Source: Marilutibacter aestuarii (lineage in GTDB: Bacteria; Pseudomonadota; Gammaproteobacteria; Xanthomonadales; Xanthomonadaceae). From it: a DNA stretch of 62,259 nucleotides. This document shows positions 36,468 to 45,191 of the stretch, piece by piece. Where the stretch lies: contig NZ_VICE01000014.1 in assembly GCF_006546775.1 (NCBI RefSeq), positions 1 to 62,259 on the forward strand, read 5' to 3'. The stretch's first letter is position 1. Every line of letters starts with the position of its first letter. Made by a program: the position numbers and the translations under genes. The notes beneath the pieces are model-generated. The model was not told where the DNA came from. It was given only the letters and a program-made list of their open reading frames with translations, and did no database searches.

Positions 36468-36707
36468 CCCGACCTCGGGCGCGCTGCCCAACCTCTGCCC
36501 AACCTCCTGCCCGACCTCGGGCCTTTCGCCGTGGGCATTGCCCAACCTGCCCAACCTTTTGCCCCTCGCGTGTATGGAGTGGGTCCGCCACTACATTCTC
36601 CCCATGTGTAATAACAGGTTGGGTAGGTTGGGTAGGTTGGGAATAGCCAATAGCCGCAAGGGTTTCCGCTGCCCAACCTCCTGCCCAACCTCGGGCGAGG
36701 TCGGGCA
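36466..36707. repeat. 12-copy TGCCCRACCT repeat array (candidate ori or cos region)
   Basis: Eight forward copies of NGCCCRACCT start at 36466, 36485, 36496, 36508, 36539, 36548, 36670 and 36682. Four inverted copies (AGGTYGGGNN) start at 36616, 36625, 36634 and 36698; the first three are a 9-base tandem. The palindrome GCCCGACCTCGGGC occurs at 36467 and 36509. The array lies between the helicase gene and the small terminase. It fits iterons of a replication origin or terminase-binding repeats of a cos region. Confidence 0.82.
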
Positions 36708-36871
36708 GGGGGAGGAGGGCCCGGTCGGTCGAGACACCGCGAGGGCCGTTGGCCACCGGCGCGCGGGTCCTCCCGGGGCGCCGGCTGGTGCGGGTAGCGA
36801 GGCCGCGAAACTCGTGCAAGTTTTTGATTTGGTTATTGGTTCCGGGGTTCCGATGGTGGCAGGGGGTTCCG
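36708..36871. other. non-coding stretch with an AT-rich patch before the terminase
   Basis: No convincing gene is seen. The left half is GC-rich. A T-rich run around 36817-36842 (for example TTTTTGATTTGGTTATTGG) stands out against the local high GC and could be an unwinding element or terminase-related sequence next to the repeat array. Confidence 0.45.
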
Positions 36872-37444
36872 GTGACCGCTGAATCCCGCTTCATGACGAC
36901 CGCCGAGTACGCCCAGCACCGGGGCTGCAGCGACTCTTACGTGCGCCGGATGCGCCGCGACGGCCGTCTGATCCTGGCGCCGGATGGCAAGCGCATCGAC
37001 GTGGTCGCCAGCGACGCGCTGCTGGCCGAGACGAGCGATCCCGTGCGCGGGGGCGACCGGACGGGCAAGCCGGCCCCCGTGGACGCGCAGGGCGCGCCTA
37101 CTGCGATCGTGGCGCCCCTGCACGACCGGGTCGACCTGCGCGAGGCGATGCGCCGCGAACGGCTGGCCAAGGCCCGTGCGGCCGAGCTGAGCCTGGGCGA
37201 GCAGTCGGGCGCGTTGACGCGCACGCACGACGTCCGCCGCGACACGTTCACGCTGGCGCGGCAGGCGATGGAGCGCCTGCGCCGGATGGGCAGCAAGCTG
37301 CGCCTGAAGCTGGCCGCCGAGAGCGACCCGCATGCCTGCGAGCAACTGATCAACGACGAAGTGGCGCGGATCAGCGAGGAGATGCAGAAGGCGGCCCACG
37401 CCCTGACGCAAAAGCGGCCGATGCCGACCGAGGACGCCGCATGA
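36872..37444 (+). CDS. terminase small subunit-like DNA-packaging protein
   Basis: A 190-aa protein. The N-terminal HTH (MTTAEYAQHRGCSDSYVRRM then RRDGRLILAPDGKRIDV) resembles Nu1-type recognition domains, and the C-terminal half is a long coiled-coil helix (LREAMRRERLAKARAAELSL). It is predicted to recognise the packaging site and recruit the large subunit, whose gene overlaps by four bases. A GTG with AGGGGG upstream is taken as the start; the ATG at 36893 is an alternative. Confidence 0.75.
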   Translation: MTAESRFMTTAEYAQHRGCSDSYVRRMRRDGRLILAPDGKRIDVVASDALLAETSDPVRGGDRTGKPAPVDAQGAPTAIVAPLHDRVDLREAMRRERLAKARAAELSLGEQSGALTRTHDVRRDTFTLARQAMERLRRMGSKLRLKLAAESDPHACEQLINDEVARISEEMQKAAHALTQKRPMPTEDAA

Positions 37445-39624
37445 TGCTCGAGACCTTCGACGTCGACTTCGACGTCCAGCTCGCCGACGCGAGCGCGGTC
37501 GTCGCCGCGGCCTGGGCGGAAGGGTGGACCATCCCGGCGCGAATGACGGTCAGCCAGTGGGCCGACAAGTACCGGCAGATCGCCCAGGGCGCCGGCGCCG
37601 AGCCGGGCGAATGGCGCACCAGCCGCACGCCGTACCTGCGCGAGATCATGGACGCGCTGAGCGAGCACACCCGGGTCACCGACGTCACGTTCAAGAAGTC
37701 GGCGCAGATCGGCGCCACCGAGGTCGGCATCAACTGGGTCGGATACGTGATCGACCGAGGCCTGGACTCGATGATCGTGGCCCAGCCGGTGAAGGACCTG
37801 GCGCGCAGCTGGAGCGTGTCCAAATTCGAGCCGGCCGTAGCGATCATGCCGACGCTGCAGGCCAAGCTCGAGAGCGACAACACCTTCGAGAAGCAGTTCC
37901 CGGGCGGCACGCTCTGGACGATCTGGGTCAACTCGAGCAAGCAGCTGCGCCAGCGGACCGCGCGCTTCGTGTTCCACGACGAGTACGACGAGTCGCCGAC
38001 CGATATCGGTGGCCAGGGCTCGGCCGCCGAACAGCTCGCCGCCCGCGCGATGTCGTACGGCGATCGCGCCAAGCGCTACCGGGCCTGCACGCCGACGGTC
38101 GCCGGGGCGAGCCAGATCGACGACGACTTCCAGGACGGCGACCGTCGCCATTACCGCGTGCGTTGCCCGGAATGCGGCGCGCACCAGGTGCTCAAGCCCG
38201 ACAACCTGCACCCGCAAGGCTTCTTTGCCTGCATCGCCCACGGCTGCGAGATACGCGAGCACCATCGCGAGGCCATGCTGCGCGAGCGCAGTGCCTGCCC
38301 GGACTGCGGTGAGGTGCCGCTGCGAGTGATCCATGCCCAAGAAGGCAAGGGGCGGCTGGTCTTCGCGGATGTGTGCTGCCGGACCGTCATCGATCCACCT
38401 GCGCCCGACGGCGCCTTCTGGGAGCCCACGAATCCGGAGGCTCCGCGCTCGCACCAGAGCTATCACATCTGGGCCGCCTACTCGCCGGAGGGCATTGGCG
38501 ACTCGTGGAAGGCGATCGCCGACAAGCGCGCCGCCGCCGAGAAGAACCCAGACAAGCTGGCCGGCTTCACCAACCTGGTGCTGGGCGAGGTCTACGAGGG
38601 CGAGCGCAAGACCCAGAACGCCGAGGACGTGAAGTCGCTGGCTGAGCCGGGCGTCCATGCCGGCGTCGTCCCGGAGGCGGGTCTGATCCTGACCGCCGGC
38701 GTCGACCTGGCGCACGACCGCTTCGAGGTTCAGTTGGTGGCGTGGGGTCGTGGCCAGCGAGGGCGCGTGGTCGAGTACGCCATCCTCGATGGCGATCCCT
38801 CCAAGCCTGATGGCTATGCCGAACTCGACCGGTACCTGCAAGGCGTGTGGCACAACGTCTATGGCCGGCCGATGCACATTCGCGCCGTGGCGATCGACGG
38901 TGGCAACTGGACCGAGATGGCGGCCAAGTTCGTCCAGTCGAAGGTGGCGAGCTCGGGCCGCGACCGGATGATCCAGGTCGATCGGGGCTATCGCACACAG
39001 GCGCTCTACCTGATCCGCGGCCGCGCCGAACACAAGTCCGAGCGCGCGGTGTACCGCCCCTCCAAGACCGAGGTGAACGACCGCGACAAGACACTCGCGC
39101 GAAGCGTCGGTGTCTGGGGCGTGGGCACCAGCGTGCTCAAGCACATCATCTACGGCTGGCTGTCGTCGGCGATCCTGGCGAAAGAGGCCGCGGACAAGGA
39201 CGGTGAGCCGGATCCGATCGACGCGCGCATGATTCGTTTCCCCGGCGGGCGGGGCGAAGAGTACGACCCGCTCAAGCCGGATCCGGGCGCCTTGGAGCCC
39301 AAGTACTTCGAGGGCCTGGTGGTGGAGTACTTCGACGAGGCGGCGAAGAAGTGGATCCGGCCGAAGGGCTCGTACAACGAGCCGCTGGATACGCTGGTCT
39401 ACGCGCTGTGGGCGGCCTACGCACCGGCGGTGAAGATCGATGCAATGCGCGAGGCGCAGTTCAAAGCCCTGGAAGCAGCCCTCCTGCCGGACCCACAGGA
39501 CCTCTTTAGCCAGCCGGCCGATGATTCCCGTGAAACATCGACGCCCGCGAAGCCCGCCAGTGCGCCGCCCCGGGCAACACCGAAGCGGGGTGGCGTCGTG
39601 GATGGGGAGTGGAACATCGGATGA
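37441..39624 (+). CDS. terminase large subunit, lambda gpA family
   Basis: A 727-aa packaging motor and nuclease. The ATPase site is KSAQIGATE (residues 86-94), the gpA-type variant of Walker A. Cys pairs (CPECG, CPDCG) mark the zinc-ribbon-like insertion, and the nuclease half contains GVDLAHDRFEVQLVAWG. The gpA family usually makes cohesive ends, so a cos site is expected nearby. Confidence 0.92.
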   Translation: MMLETFDVDFDVQLADASAVVAAAWAEGWTIPARMTVSQWADKYRQIAQGAGAEPGEWRTSRTPYLREIMDALSEHTRVTDVTFKKSAQIGATEVGINWVGYVIDRGLDSMIVAQPVKDLARSWSVSKFEPAVAIMPTLQAKLESDNTFEKQFPGGTLWTIWVNSSKQLRQRTARFVFHDEYDESPTDIGGQGSAAEQLAARAMSYGDRAKRYRACTPTVAGASQIDDDFQDGDRRHYRVRCPECGAHQVLKPDNLHPQGFFACIAHGCEIREHHREAMLRERSACPDCGEVPLRVIHAQEGKGRLVFADVCCRTVIDPPAPDGAFWEPTNPEAPRSHQSYHIWAAYSPEGIGDSWKAIADKRAAAEKNPDKLAGFTNLVLGEVYEGERKTQNAEDVKSLAEPGVHAGVVPEAGLILTAGVDLAHDRFEVQLVAWGRGQRGRVVEYAILDGDPSKPDGYAELDRYLQGVWHNVYGRPMHIRAVAIDGGNWTEMAAKFVQSKVASSGRDRMIQVDRGYRTQALYLIRGRAEHKSERAVYRPSKTEVNDRDKTLARSVGVWGVGTSVLKHIIYGWLSSAILAKEAADKDGEPDPIDARMIRFPGGRGEEYDPLKPDPGALEPKYFEGLVVEYFDEAAKKWIRPKGSYNEPLDTLVYALWAAYAPAVKIDAMREAQFKALEAALLPDPQDLFSQPADDSRETSTPAKPASAPPRATPKRGGVVDGEWNIG

Positions 39625-39941
39625 GCAACAGCCGAGACCTCGACAAGACCGAGGCCCTGCGCGCGGAGCTGGTGCAGGCGATCGTGGAGGACCTGGGCGC
39701 GACGGAGTCAATCGCGCTGCCGTTCGCCAACGTCATCGTCGACTACCTGCAGCGCGAATATCCGGGTGAGCGTCTGTACATCCCCAAGCCGGGTCGGCAG
39801 TACGACGTGTCGCAGATGGAAGTGGAGCTTCGCAACGGCGCCGACGCATCGCGCGTCGCGGGACGCCATGGAATCACAGTCCGTCATCTGCGCCGTCTGT
39901 TACCAGGCGGACTACCAAAAGGTGGCGCTGAAGCGGCCTAA
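39621..39941 (+). CDS. Mor-like transcription activator
   Basis: A 106-aa protein. ALPFANVIVDYLQREYPGERLYIPKP is close to the dimerisation region of the Mu Mor/C activator family. The end carries a helix-turn-helix, GADASRVAGRHGITVRHLRRL. In Mu these proteins switch on middle and late genes. Here the gene sits between terminase and head-joining genes, directly before a set of 14-base repeats that could be its site. Confidence 0.78.
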   Translation: MSNSRDLDKTEALRAELVQAIVEDLGATESIALPFANVIVDYLQREYPGERLYIPKPGRQYDVSQMEVELRNGADASRVAGRHGITVRHLRRLLPGGLPKGGAEAA

Positions 39942-39950
39942 ATGTGCTCC

Positions 39951-40053
39951 GCGGACATGTTTTGGCAAAACGTGTCCGCACTCAATCCTGAAACGTAAGC
40001 AGGGCAAGGCTTTCAGATTCTGTCGCGGACACGTTTTGCCTACGAATGTCCGC
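39951..40053. repeat. 14-base repeats between the Mor-like gene and gpW
   Basis: GCGGACATGTTTTG (39951-39964) and CAAAACGTGTCCGC (39966-39979) form an inverted repeat with one mismatch and a one-base centre. GCGGACACGTTTTG repeats at 40025-40038, and a half copy ATGTCCGC at 40046-40053 contains the gpW start codon. The set could be an activator or operator site or a mobile palindromic element. Confidence 0.7.
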
Positions 40054-40297
40054 GCGACCCCGGCAACCTACTCATGTGCCGACCGTCAACCAACAGCGAC
40101 TCGACCTCTACCTGGCCGCCGAGGCGAAGATCCTCTCGGGCCAGTCGGTGCGCTTCGGCGACCGCCAGCTGACGCGCGCGGACCTTGAGGCAGTCCAGAA
40201 GGAGATCGCCCGCCTGCAGGCGGTCGTGGATCGCGAGGCACGCGTCGCAAATGGTGGGGGCCGCTTCTCCCAGGCCGACTTCGGAGGCCGGATCTGA
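40046..40297 (+). CDS. gpW-like head-tail joining protein
   Basis: An 83-aa protein. NQQRLDLYLAAEAKILSGQSVRFGDRQLTRADLEAVQKEI follows the gpW family pattern. The protein seals the head after packaging and connects it to the tail. A GTG further in is possible as start; the ATG lies inside a repeat. Confidence 0.85.
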   Translation: MSARPRQPTHVPTVNQQRLDLYLAAEAKILSGQSVRFGDRQLTRADLEAVQKEIARLQAVVDREARVANGGGRFSQADFGGRI

Positions 40298-41871
40298 TGG
40301 CGGGCTTGACCGCCACCGTCGCCCGTGAGCGCCTGCAGGCCCTGATCCCCACGGATCACGCGGTCATCGCTGCGGAGGCGCGCCACGACCAGACCCGCCG
40401 CGAGCTGGACTCGGCCCGGCGCGTCCAGGCGGTGGTCCACGAAGCCACCCGCCCAAGCCGCAGCCGCAAGATGGCCCTCGACCACGGCAGTGGTGACCGC
40501 ATCGTGGGACTGGACGCCAAGCAACTGCGCGACAGCGCCCGTGCGCTGTGCCGCGACCACGACGTGGCGCGGACCGTGCTCTCGGTCCTGGTTCAGAACG
40601 TGGTCGGGTCGGGCATTGACGTGATCCCGGCGCCACGCCGGCGCGGCGGCAAGGTCGATCGCGGCCTGGCGCAGGACCTGCGCGATGCCTGGGACCTGTG
40701 GTGGGACCGCCCGGAGGTCACCTGGCAGCACGATTTCGGGAAGTCGCAGCAGCTCCTGTTCGGTGGCTGCGCTCGCGACGGCGAGTCCTTCTTCCAGGAC
40801 CTGACCGGCCGCATCCCGTACCTCGACCACGGCACCGAGGTGCCGTTCTCGATCGAGATGCTCGAGGCGGACCTCATCCCCCTCGACTTCAACGACGAGG
40901 CCCGCAACATCCGGCAGGGCGTCGAGCGCAATGCCTGGGGGCGCCCGGTCGCCTGGCATGTCTACAAGCAGCACCCGGGCGACGGCCTGTACTGGAAGGC
41001 CGAGACCAAGCGCGTGCCGGCCGAGTTCATCTGTCAGCTCGCCAACATCGACCGCATCCACCAGGTGCGCGGCTTGTCAATGTTCGCCCCCGTCATGAAC
41101 CGGCTGCGCGATATCCAGGACTACGAGGACAGCGAGCGCATCGCGGCAAAGGTCGCCGCCAGTCTGTGCGCGCAGATCATCAAGGGCGACGCTAGCGGCT
41201 ATGGCTCGAGCAAAGACCCGGTCACCGGGCAGGCGCTGGAGGCGGCGGCCTACCGTGCCCTGACCATGGTGCCCGGCATGATCGGCGACGACCTGCTGCC
41301 CGGCGAGCAGATCGAGATCCTCGACAGCAAGCGTCCCAACCCGAACGTCGCGGTCTACATCAACGACCAACTGCGCCGGGTCGCCGGGGGTACCAGCACC
41401 AGCCACAGCTCCGTGTCGAAGAATTACGACGGTACCTATTCCGCGCAGCGCCAGGAGTTGGTGGAGCAGTGGGGCGCGTACGCCATGCTCGGCGAGTTCT
41501 TCACTGCACGCACGATGCGCCCGATCTGGACCCGCTTCGTCCAGGCCTGCCTGCTGGCGCGCATCGTGCGCCTGCCCCGCGGATGGACGCAGCGCGAGCT
41601 GATGGCCGCCATCTTCGTGCGGCCGCAGATGCCCTGGATCGATCCGCTCAAGGAAGCGCTGGCCCGGGGCGAGATGGAGGACCGCGGCTGGCAGGCGCCA
41701 CAGCAGAACATCCTGCTGTCGGGCAACGACCCCGAAGAGGTGCTGCGCCTGCGTGAGGACTGGCGCGACCAGACCGCCGGCCAGTCGACGCCTCAAGACA
41801 CGAACCCCGACGACACGCGCGCATCGCGGCGGAGCCTTGCCCGCGCCCTCGCGCTGAAGGAGCCCGAATGA
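40297..41871 (+). CDS. portal protein, lambda gpB family
   Basis: A 524-aa portal that forms the dodecameric DNA gate at one capsid vertex. Family features are visible: the N-terminal arm, DHDVARTVLSVLVQNVVGSGIDV, and IADEDSERIAAKVAASLCA-type helix and loop regions in the middle; the C-terminal part is Arg/Asp-rich. It overlaps gpW by one base and the capsid fusion gene by four. Confidence 0.92.
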   Translation: MAGLTATVARERLQALIPTDHAVIAAEARHDQTRRELDSARRVQAVVHEATRPSRSRKMALDHGSGDRIVGLDAKQLRDSARALCRDHDVARTVLSVLVQNVVGSGIDVIPAPRRRGGKVDRGLAQDLRDAWDLWWDRPEVTWQHDFGKSQQLLFGGCARDGESFFQDLTGRIPYLDHGTEVPFSIEMLEADLIPLDFNDEARNIRQGVERNAWGRPVAWHVYKQHPGDGLYWKAETKRVPAEFICQLANIDRIHQVRGLSMFAPVMNRLRDIQDYEDSERIAAKVAASLCAQIIKGDASGYGSSKDPVTGQALEAAAYRALTMVPGMIGDDLLPGEQIEILDSKRPNPNVAVYINDQLRRVAGGTSTSHSSVSKNYDGTYSAQRQELVEQWGAYAMLGEFFTARTMRPIWTRFVQACLLARIVRLPRGWTQRELMAAIFVRPQMPWIDPLKEALARGEMEDRGWQAPQQNILLSGNDPEEVLRLREDWRDQTAGQSTPQDTNPDDTRASRRSLARALALKEPE

Positions 41872-44081
41872 CCATCAAGCTGAAGAAGATTCCGCAGGCC
41901 ATGCGCGCCATCCTGGGCCGCGGCGGCGACCGGCGTACCTCGGCCGCGGCGGCCGCCCGCGCCGTTCCCGGCCGTATGGAGGTGCGCGCCGAGGCCGGCG
42001 ATGACCAGGCCGAGCTCCTGATCTACGGCAACATCGGCGAGAGCTGGTGGGAGGACACGGTTACCGCCAAGTCGGTGGTCGACGAACTGGGCGATATCAG
42101 CGCCAGCACCATCGTGGTGCGCATCAACAGCTACGGCGGCGCCGTCTCCGACGGCGTGGCGATCTACAACGCCCTGCGCCGGAAGGCGAGCGAGGGCGCC
42201 ACCATCGACGTGCACATCGATGGGATTGCGGCCTCGATCGCCAGCCTGATCGCGATGGCCGGCGACACGATCACCATGCCCGACAACACGCTGATGATGT
42301 TGCACGCGCCGTGGGGCTTCGCCCACGGCAACAGCGCCGAGCTGCGCGAGTACGCCGACGTGCTGGACACCTTCGGCAAGGCGATGGCCACCAGCTATGC
42401 CCGCAAGAGCGGGCGTCCGGCCAGCGAGTTCGAAGCCCTGTGGGCGTCGGGCAAGGACTACTGGTACACCGCCGCGGAGGCCGTGGACGCCGGCCTGGCC
42501 GATGAGGCTGTGGATACCGAGGCGCCGGAGGAAGCCGAAGAGGACGCCGCCGCGAGCGAGGCCGCTCTCCAGCGCCTGTCCGCGCGAGCGCCCCAGCACA
42601 TCGCCGCACAGCTCGACGCGCTGCTTCACCCGCGCGACTCCCGTGCGACGGCCGCCGCTGCCGCACACCCCACCCCCCGTTCGCCGGCGGCCGCCGGCAC
42701 CACTTCGCCGGCCGTGTCCGGCATCCATGAGGACATCGACATGCCGAACCCGACCCGCACCGCGGCGGCCGAACCCGCGGCCAACCCGCAGAACGCCGAG
42801 AACCCGATCGCGGCCCTGCAGGCGCGCAACGCCGAGATCCGAGCGATCGCCACCCCGCACCTGGGCCACCCGGACGTGCGGGCGTACTACGACGAGGTGA
42901 TCGCCGGCGCCGACCCGGACGTCACCGCGGACGACGTCAGCCGCCGCATCCTGGCGCTCATCGGCCAGGGCCGCGAGCCCATGAACGGCAACGCCGCCGT
43001 GGCGGCCGGTGACGATGACCGGGACAAGAAGCGCCAGGCGATGGCGCTGGCCATCGACTCGCGCCTGGGCGTGACCCGCGCGGCAGGCGACAACCCCTTC
43101 CGCGGCCACACCATGTTCGAGCTCTCGCGCGCCTGCGCGGAAGCGGCGGGGGTAAACACCCGCGGCATGGACCGAATGGAGATCGTGGCCAGCTCGTTCA
43201 CGCACAGCACCAGCGACTTCCCGCTGCTGCTGAGCGACGTCGCTCACAAGTCGCTCAAGCGCGGCTACGAGGAATCGCCGGAGGTCTTCCCGCTGTTCAC
43301 CCGCCCGGTCACGCTGACCGACTTCAAGCCAACGAGCCTCGCCGGCCTGGGCCGCTTCAGCAACCTCGACATCGTGCCCGAAGGCAGCGAGTACAAGTAC
43401 GGCACCTTCAACGAGTCGGGGAGCCCGCTGCGCCTGGTCACCTACGGCAAGATGTTCAGCATCACCCGTCAGGCGGTTATCAACGACGACCTCAATGCCC
43501 TGGCGGACGTGCCGCGCAAGATGGGCCAGGCCGCCAAGCGCACCCTGGGCAATGCGGTGTTCTCGATCTTCACCAGCAACCCGGTGATGTCGGATGGTGT
43601 CGCGCTGTTCCACGCCGACCACAACAACCTGGTTTCCCCGGGCTCGACCATCAGCACCACGACCGTCGACGGTATGCGTGTGCTGATGGCCACGCAGAAG
43701 GACGCCGACGGCAACGTGGTGCGCGTGCCGCTGAAGTTCCTGGTGGTGCCGGTGGGCCTGGGTGGCCTGGCCCGCACCGTCCTGGAAAGCCAGTTCGAGG
43801 TCAGCGGCAGCAAGAACAACACGACCCCCAACATCGTGCGCAACACCTTCGAGGTGATCGAGGATCCGCGCCTGGACGCCGCCGATCCGGCGGCCTGGTA
43901 CGGCGTGGCCGACCCCACCTTCTACGACGGCATCGTCGTGGGCTACCTCGATGGTCGCCAGGAGCCCTACCTGGAATCGAAGCAGGGCTGGAACGTCGAT
44001 GGCACCGAATGGAAGGTGCGGCTCGACGCCGCGGCCGCCGCCGTGGACCACATCGCCCTGGCGAAGAACCCCGGCGCGTGA
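41868..44081 (+). CDS. ClpP-like prohead protease / major capsid protein fusion
   Basis: A 737-aa two-part protein. Residues about 45-215 are a ClpP-like S14/S49-type protease with Ser123 (DGIAASIASL) and His146 (MLHAPWG). Residues 220-290 are a low-complexity linker. From about 292 a scaffold-like helical part (AALQARNAEIRAIATPH) leads into a capsid domain (about 400-737; ITRQAVINDDLNALADV, LFHADHNNLVS) similar to Mu gpT-type major heads. Such fusions are known in phages. A good ribosome site before Met292 suggests separate capsid production as well. Confidence 0.88.
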   Translation: MTIKLKKIPQAMRAILGRGGDRRTSAAAAARAVPGRMEVRAEAGDDQAELLIYGNIGESWWEDTVTAKSVVDELGDISASTIVVRINSYGGAVSDGVAIYNALRRKASEGATIDVHIDGIAASIASLIAMAGDTITMPDNTLMMLHAPWGFAHGNSAELREYADVLDTFGKAMATSYARKSGRPASEFEALWASGKDYWYTAAEAVDAGLADEAVDTEAPEEAEEDAAASEAALQRLSARAPQHIAAQLDALLHPRDSRATAAAAAHPTPRSPAAAGTTSPAVSGIHEDIDMPNPTRTAAAEPAANPQNAENPIAALQARNAEIRAIATPHLGHPDVRAYYDEVIAGADPDVTADDVSRRILALIGQGREPMNGNAAVAAGDDDRDKKRQAMALAIDSRLGVTRAAGDNPFRGHTMFELSRACAEAAGVNTRGMDRMEIVASSFTHSTSDFPLLLSDVAHKSLKRGYEESPEVFPLFTRPVTLTDFKPTSLAGLGRFSNLDIVPEGSEYKYGTFNESGSPLRLVTYGKMFSITRQAVINDDLNALADVPRKMGQAAKRTLGNAVFSIFTSNPVMSDGVALFHADHNNLVSPGSTISTTTVDGMRVLMATQKDADGNVVRVPLKFLVVPVGLGGLARTVLESQFEVSGSKNNTTPNIVRNTFEVIEDPRLDAADPAAWYGVADPTFYDGIVVGYLDGRQEPYLESKQGWNVDGTEWKVRLDAAAAAVDHIALAKNPGA
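42729..42743 (+). promoter_or_regulatory. internal ribosome site and ATG for a free capsid protein (predicted)
   Basis: GAGGA at 42729-42733 is seven bases before an in-frame ATG at 42741 (Met292 of the fusion), exactly at the boundary between the linker and the scaffold/capsid part. Starting here would give a protein of about 446 aa ending at 44081. Confidence 0.6.
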
Positions 44082-44089
44082 CGGGACGG

Positions 44090-44114
44090 GTGGGGCGGCA
44101 GATGGCCGCCCCAC
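44090..44114. terminator. stem-loop after the capsid gene
   Basis: GTGGGGCGGC and GCCGCCCCAC pair perfectly (10 base pairs) around the five-base loop AGATG, nine bases after the capsid stop. There is no T run, so it may be an attenuator or an RNA-stabilising hairpin rather than a full terminator. Confidence 0.55.
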
Positions 44115-44161
44115 CAAGCTCGAAGCACGCCTCCCCGTAACGCCATTCTCGGAGAACCCTC

Positions 44162-44518
44162 ATGGCGAAAAACTTCATCCAGCCGGGCAACGTCATCGAC
44201 TACACCGCCGGCGCCAACCTGTCCTCGGGCGTGCCCCTGATCGTGGGCACCCTGCTGGCCATTCCGATCGCCGATATCGCCAATGGCGACACCGGCGCCG
44301 TACAGATCGAAGGCGTGTGGGAACTGCCCAAGCTCTCGACCGCCGTCGTCCCGGTCGGCGCTGCCGTCAACTGGGACTCGGGTGCCGGCGAAGTGATCAT
44401 CGCCGCCGGCGGCGCGGGCGACCTCAACAGCTTCGGCATCGCGATCGAGGCGGCCGGCAATGGCGCGACCACGGTCAAGGTCAAGTTGACCCCCGGTAGC
44501 GGCGTCGCCGGCGCCTGA
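44162..44518 (+). CDS. DUF2190 capsid decoration protein
   Basis: A 118-aa protein of the DUF2190 type (KNFIQPGNVIDYTAGANLSS, GVPLIVGTLLAIPIADI, ALIEGVWELPK-like strand). The family is found next to major capsid genes and is thought to be a capsid cement/decoration protein. GGAG lies about eight bases upstream. Confidence 0.88.
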   Translation: MAKNFIQPGNVIDYTAGANLSSGVPLIVGTLLAIPIADIANGDTGAVQIEGVWELPKLSTAVVPVGAAVNWDSGAGEVIIAAGGAGDLNSFGIAIEAAGNGATTVKVKLTPGSGVAGA

Positions 44519-44621
44519 TCGTGAGCGCACTGGCCCGCCATCGCTTCCCTGGGGCGACCCCCGCCCGTCGCCGCCTCGTCCCGGCGGCGGGTGGGGTGAT
44601 CGCTTGCCTGGAGGCGCGCTG

Positions 44622-45191
44622 ATGGCGGGCCGGCTGACCGACCGTGGCCTGGAGCGGGCTGCGCGCGTATTGGATGTGGAGGTCGCCGCCCTGCGCGCGG
44701 TGGTGGCGGTCGAGTCGGCGGGGCAGGGCTTCCTGCCCGATGGCCGGCCGAAGATCCTCTTCGAGTCGCACATCTTCAGCCGCCGCACGGGCGCTCGCTT
44801 CGACCGCAGCCATCCCGAGCTGTCCACGCCGATGCCGGCGCGGCAGTTCTACGCCCGTGACCAATACCTGCGGCTGTACCAAGCGGTGCAGCTGGACGCC
44901 GACGCCGCCATCCAGTCCTGCAGCTGGGGCCTGTTCCAGATCATGGGCTTCAACTACCAGGCCTGCGGCGAGGCCAGCCTGCACGGCTTCGTGCTGGCGA
45001 TGAACCACAACGAAGACGCGCACCTGAACCTCGCGGCGAACCTGATCGCCGAACGGGGTTGGGACCGGCCCTTGCGCCGGCGTCAGTGGGACGAGTTCGC
45101 CCGCCAGTACAACGGGCCTGCCTTCAAGGAGAACCGCTACGACGAAAAGCTCGCGGCGGCCTACCAGCGCTATGCCCAGGGGGGAGCCTGA
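44622..45191 (+). CDS. endolysin, N-acetylmuramidase (DUF3380)
   Basis: A 189-aa lysozyme-like enzyme. Glu31 (AVVAVESAGQGFLPDGRPKI) is the likely catalytic acid, and KILFESHIFSRRTG plus SWGLFQIMGFNYQACG are family landmarks. GGAGG upstream selects this ATG. There is no signal sequence, so export should need the holin-like genes next to it. It opens the lysis cassette. Confidence 0.9.
   Translation: MAGRLTDRGLERAARVLDVEVAALRAVVAVESAGQGFLPDGRPKILFESHIFSRRTGARFDRSHPELSTPMPARQFYARDQYLRLYQAVQLDADAAIQSCSWGLFQIMGFNYQACGEASLHGFVLAMNHNEDAHLNLAANLIAERGWDRPLRRRQWDEFARQYNGPAFKENRYDEKLAAAYQRYAQGGA

Noticed and set aside
34875-36554. Minus-strand frame opposite primase/helicase reaching the repeat array
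   Set aside because: Antisense shadow; the repeats give a VGQ/RLG pattern but no protein family.
36445-36882. Plus-strand frame across the repeat array
   Set aside because: Its Pro/Leu/Asn/Ser repeats only reflect the DNA motif, it overlaps the helicase end, and it lacks a ribosome site; the array is better explained as a DNA-level element.
36937-39711. 924-codon minus-strand frame opposite terminase
   Set aside because: Antisense shadow of the small and large terminase genes; composition is His/Arg/Leu filler.
39766-40188. Cys-rich frame crossing the 14-base repeats
   Set aside because: The apparent zinc-finger pattern comes from reading the repeats in another frame; it overlaps both the activator and gpW genes.
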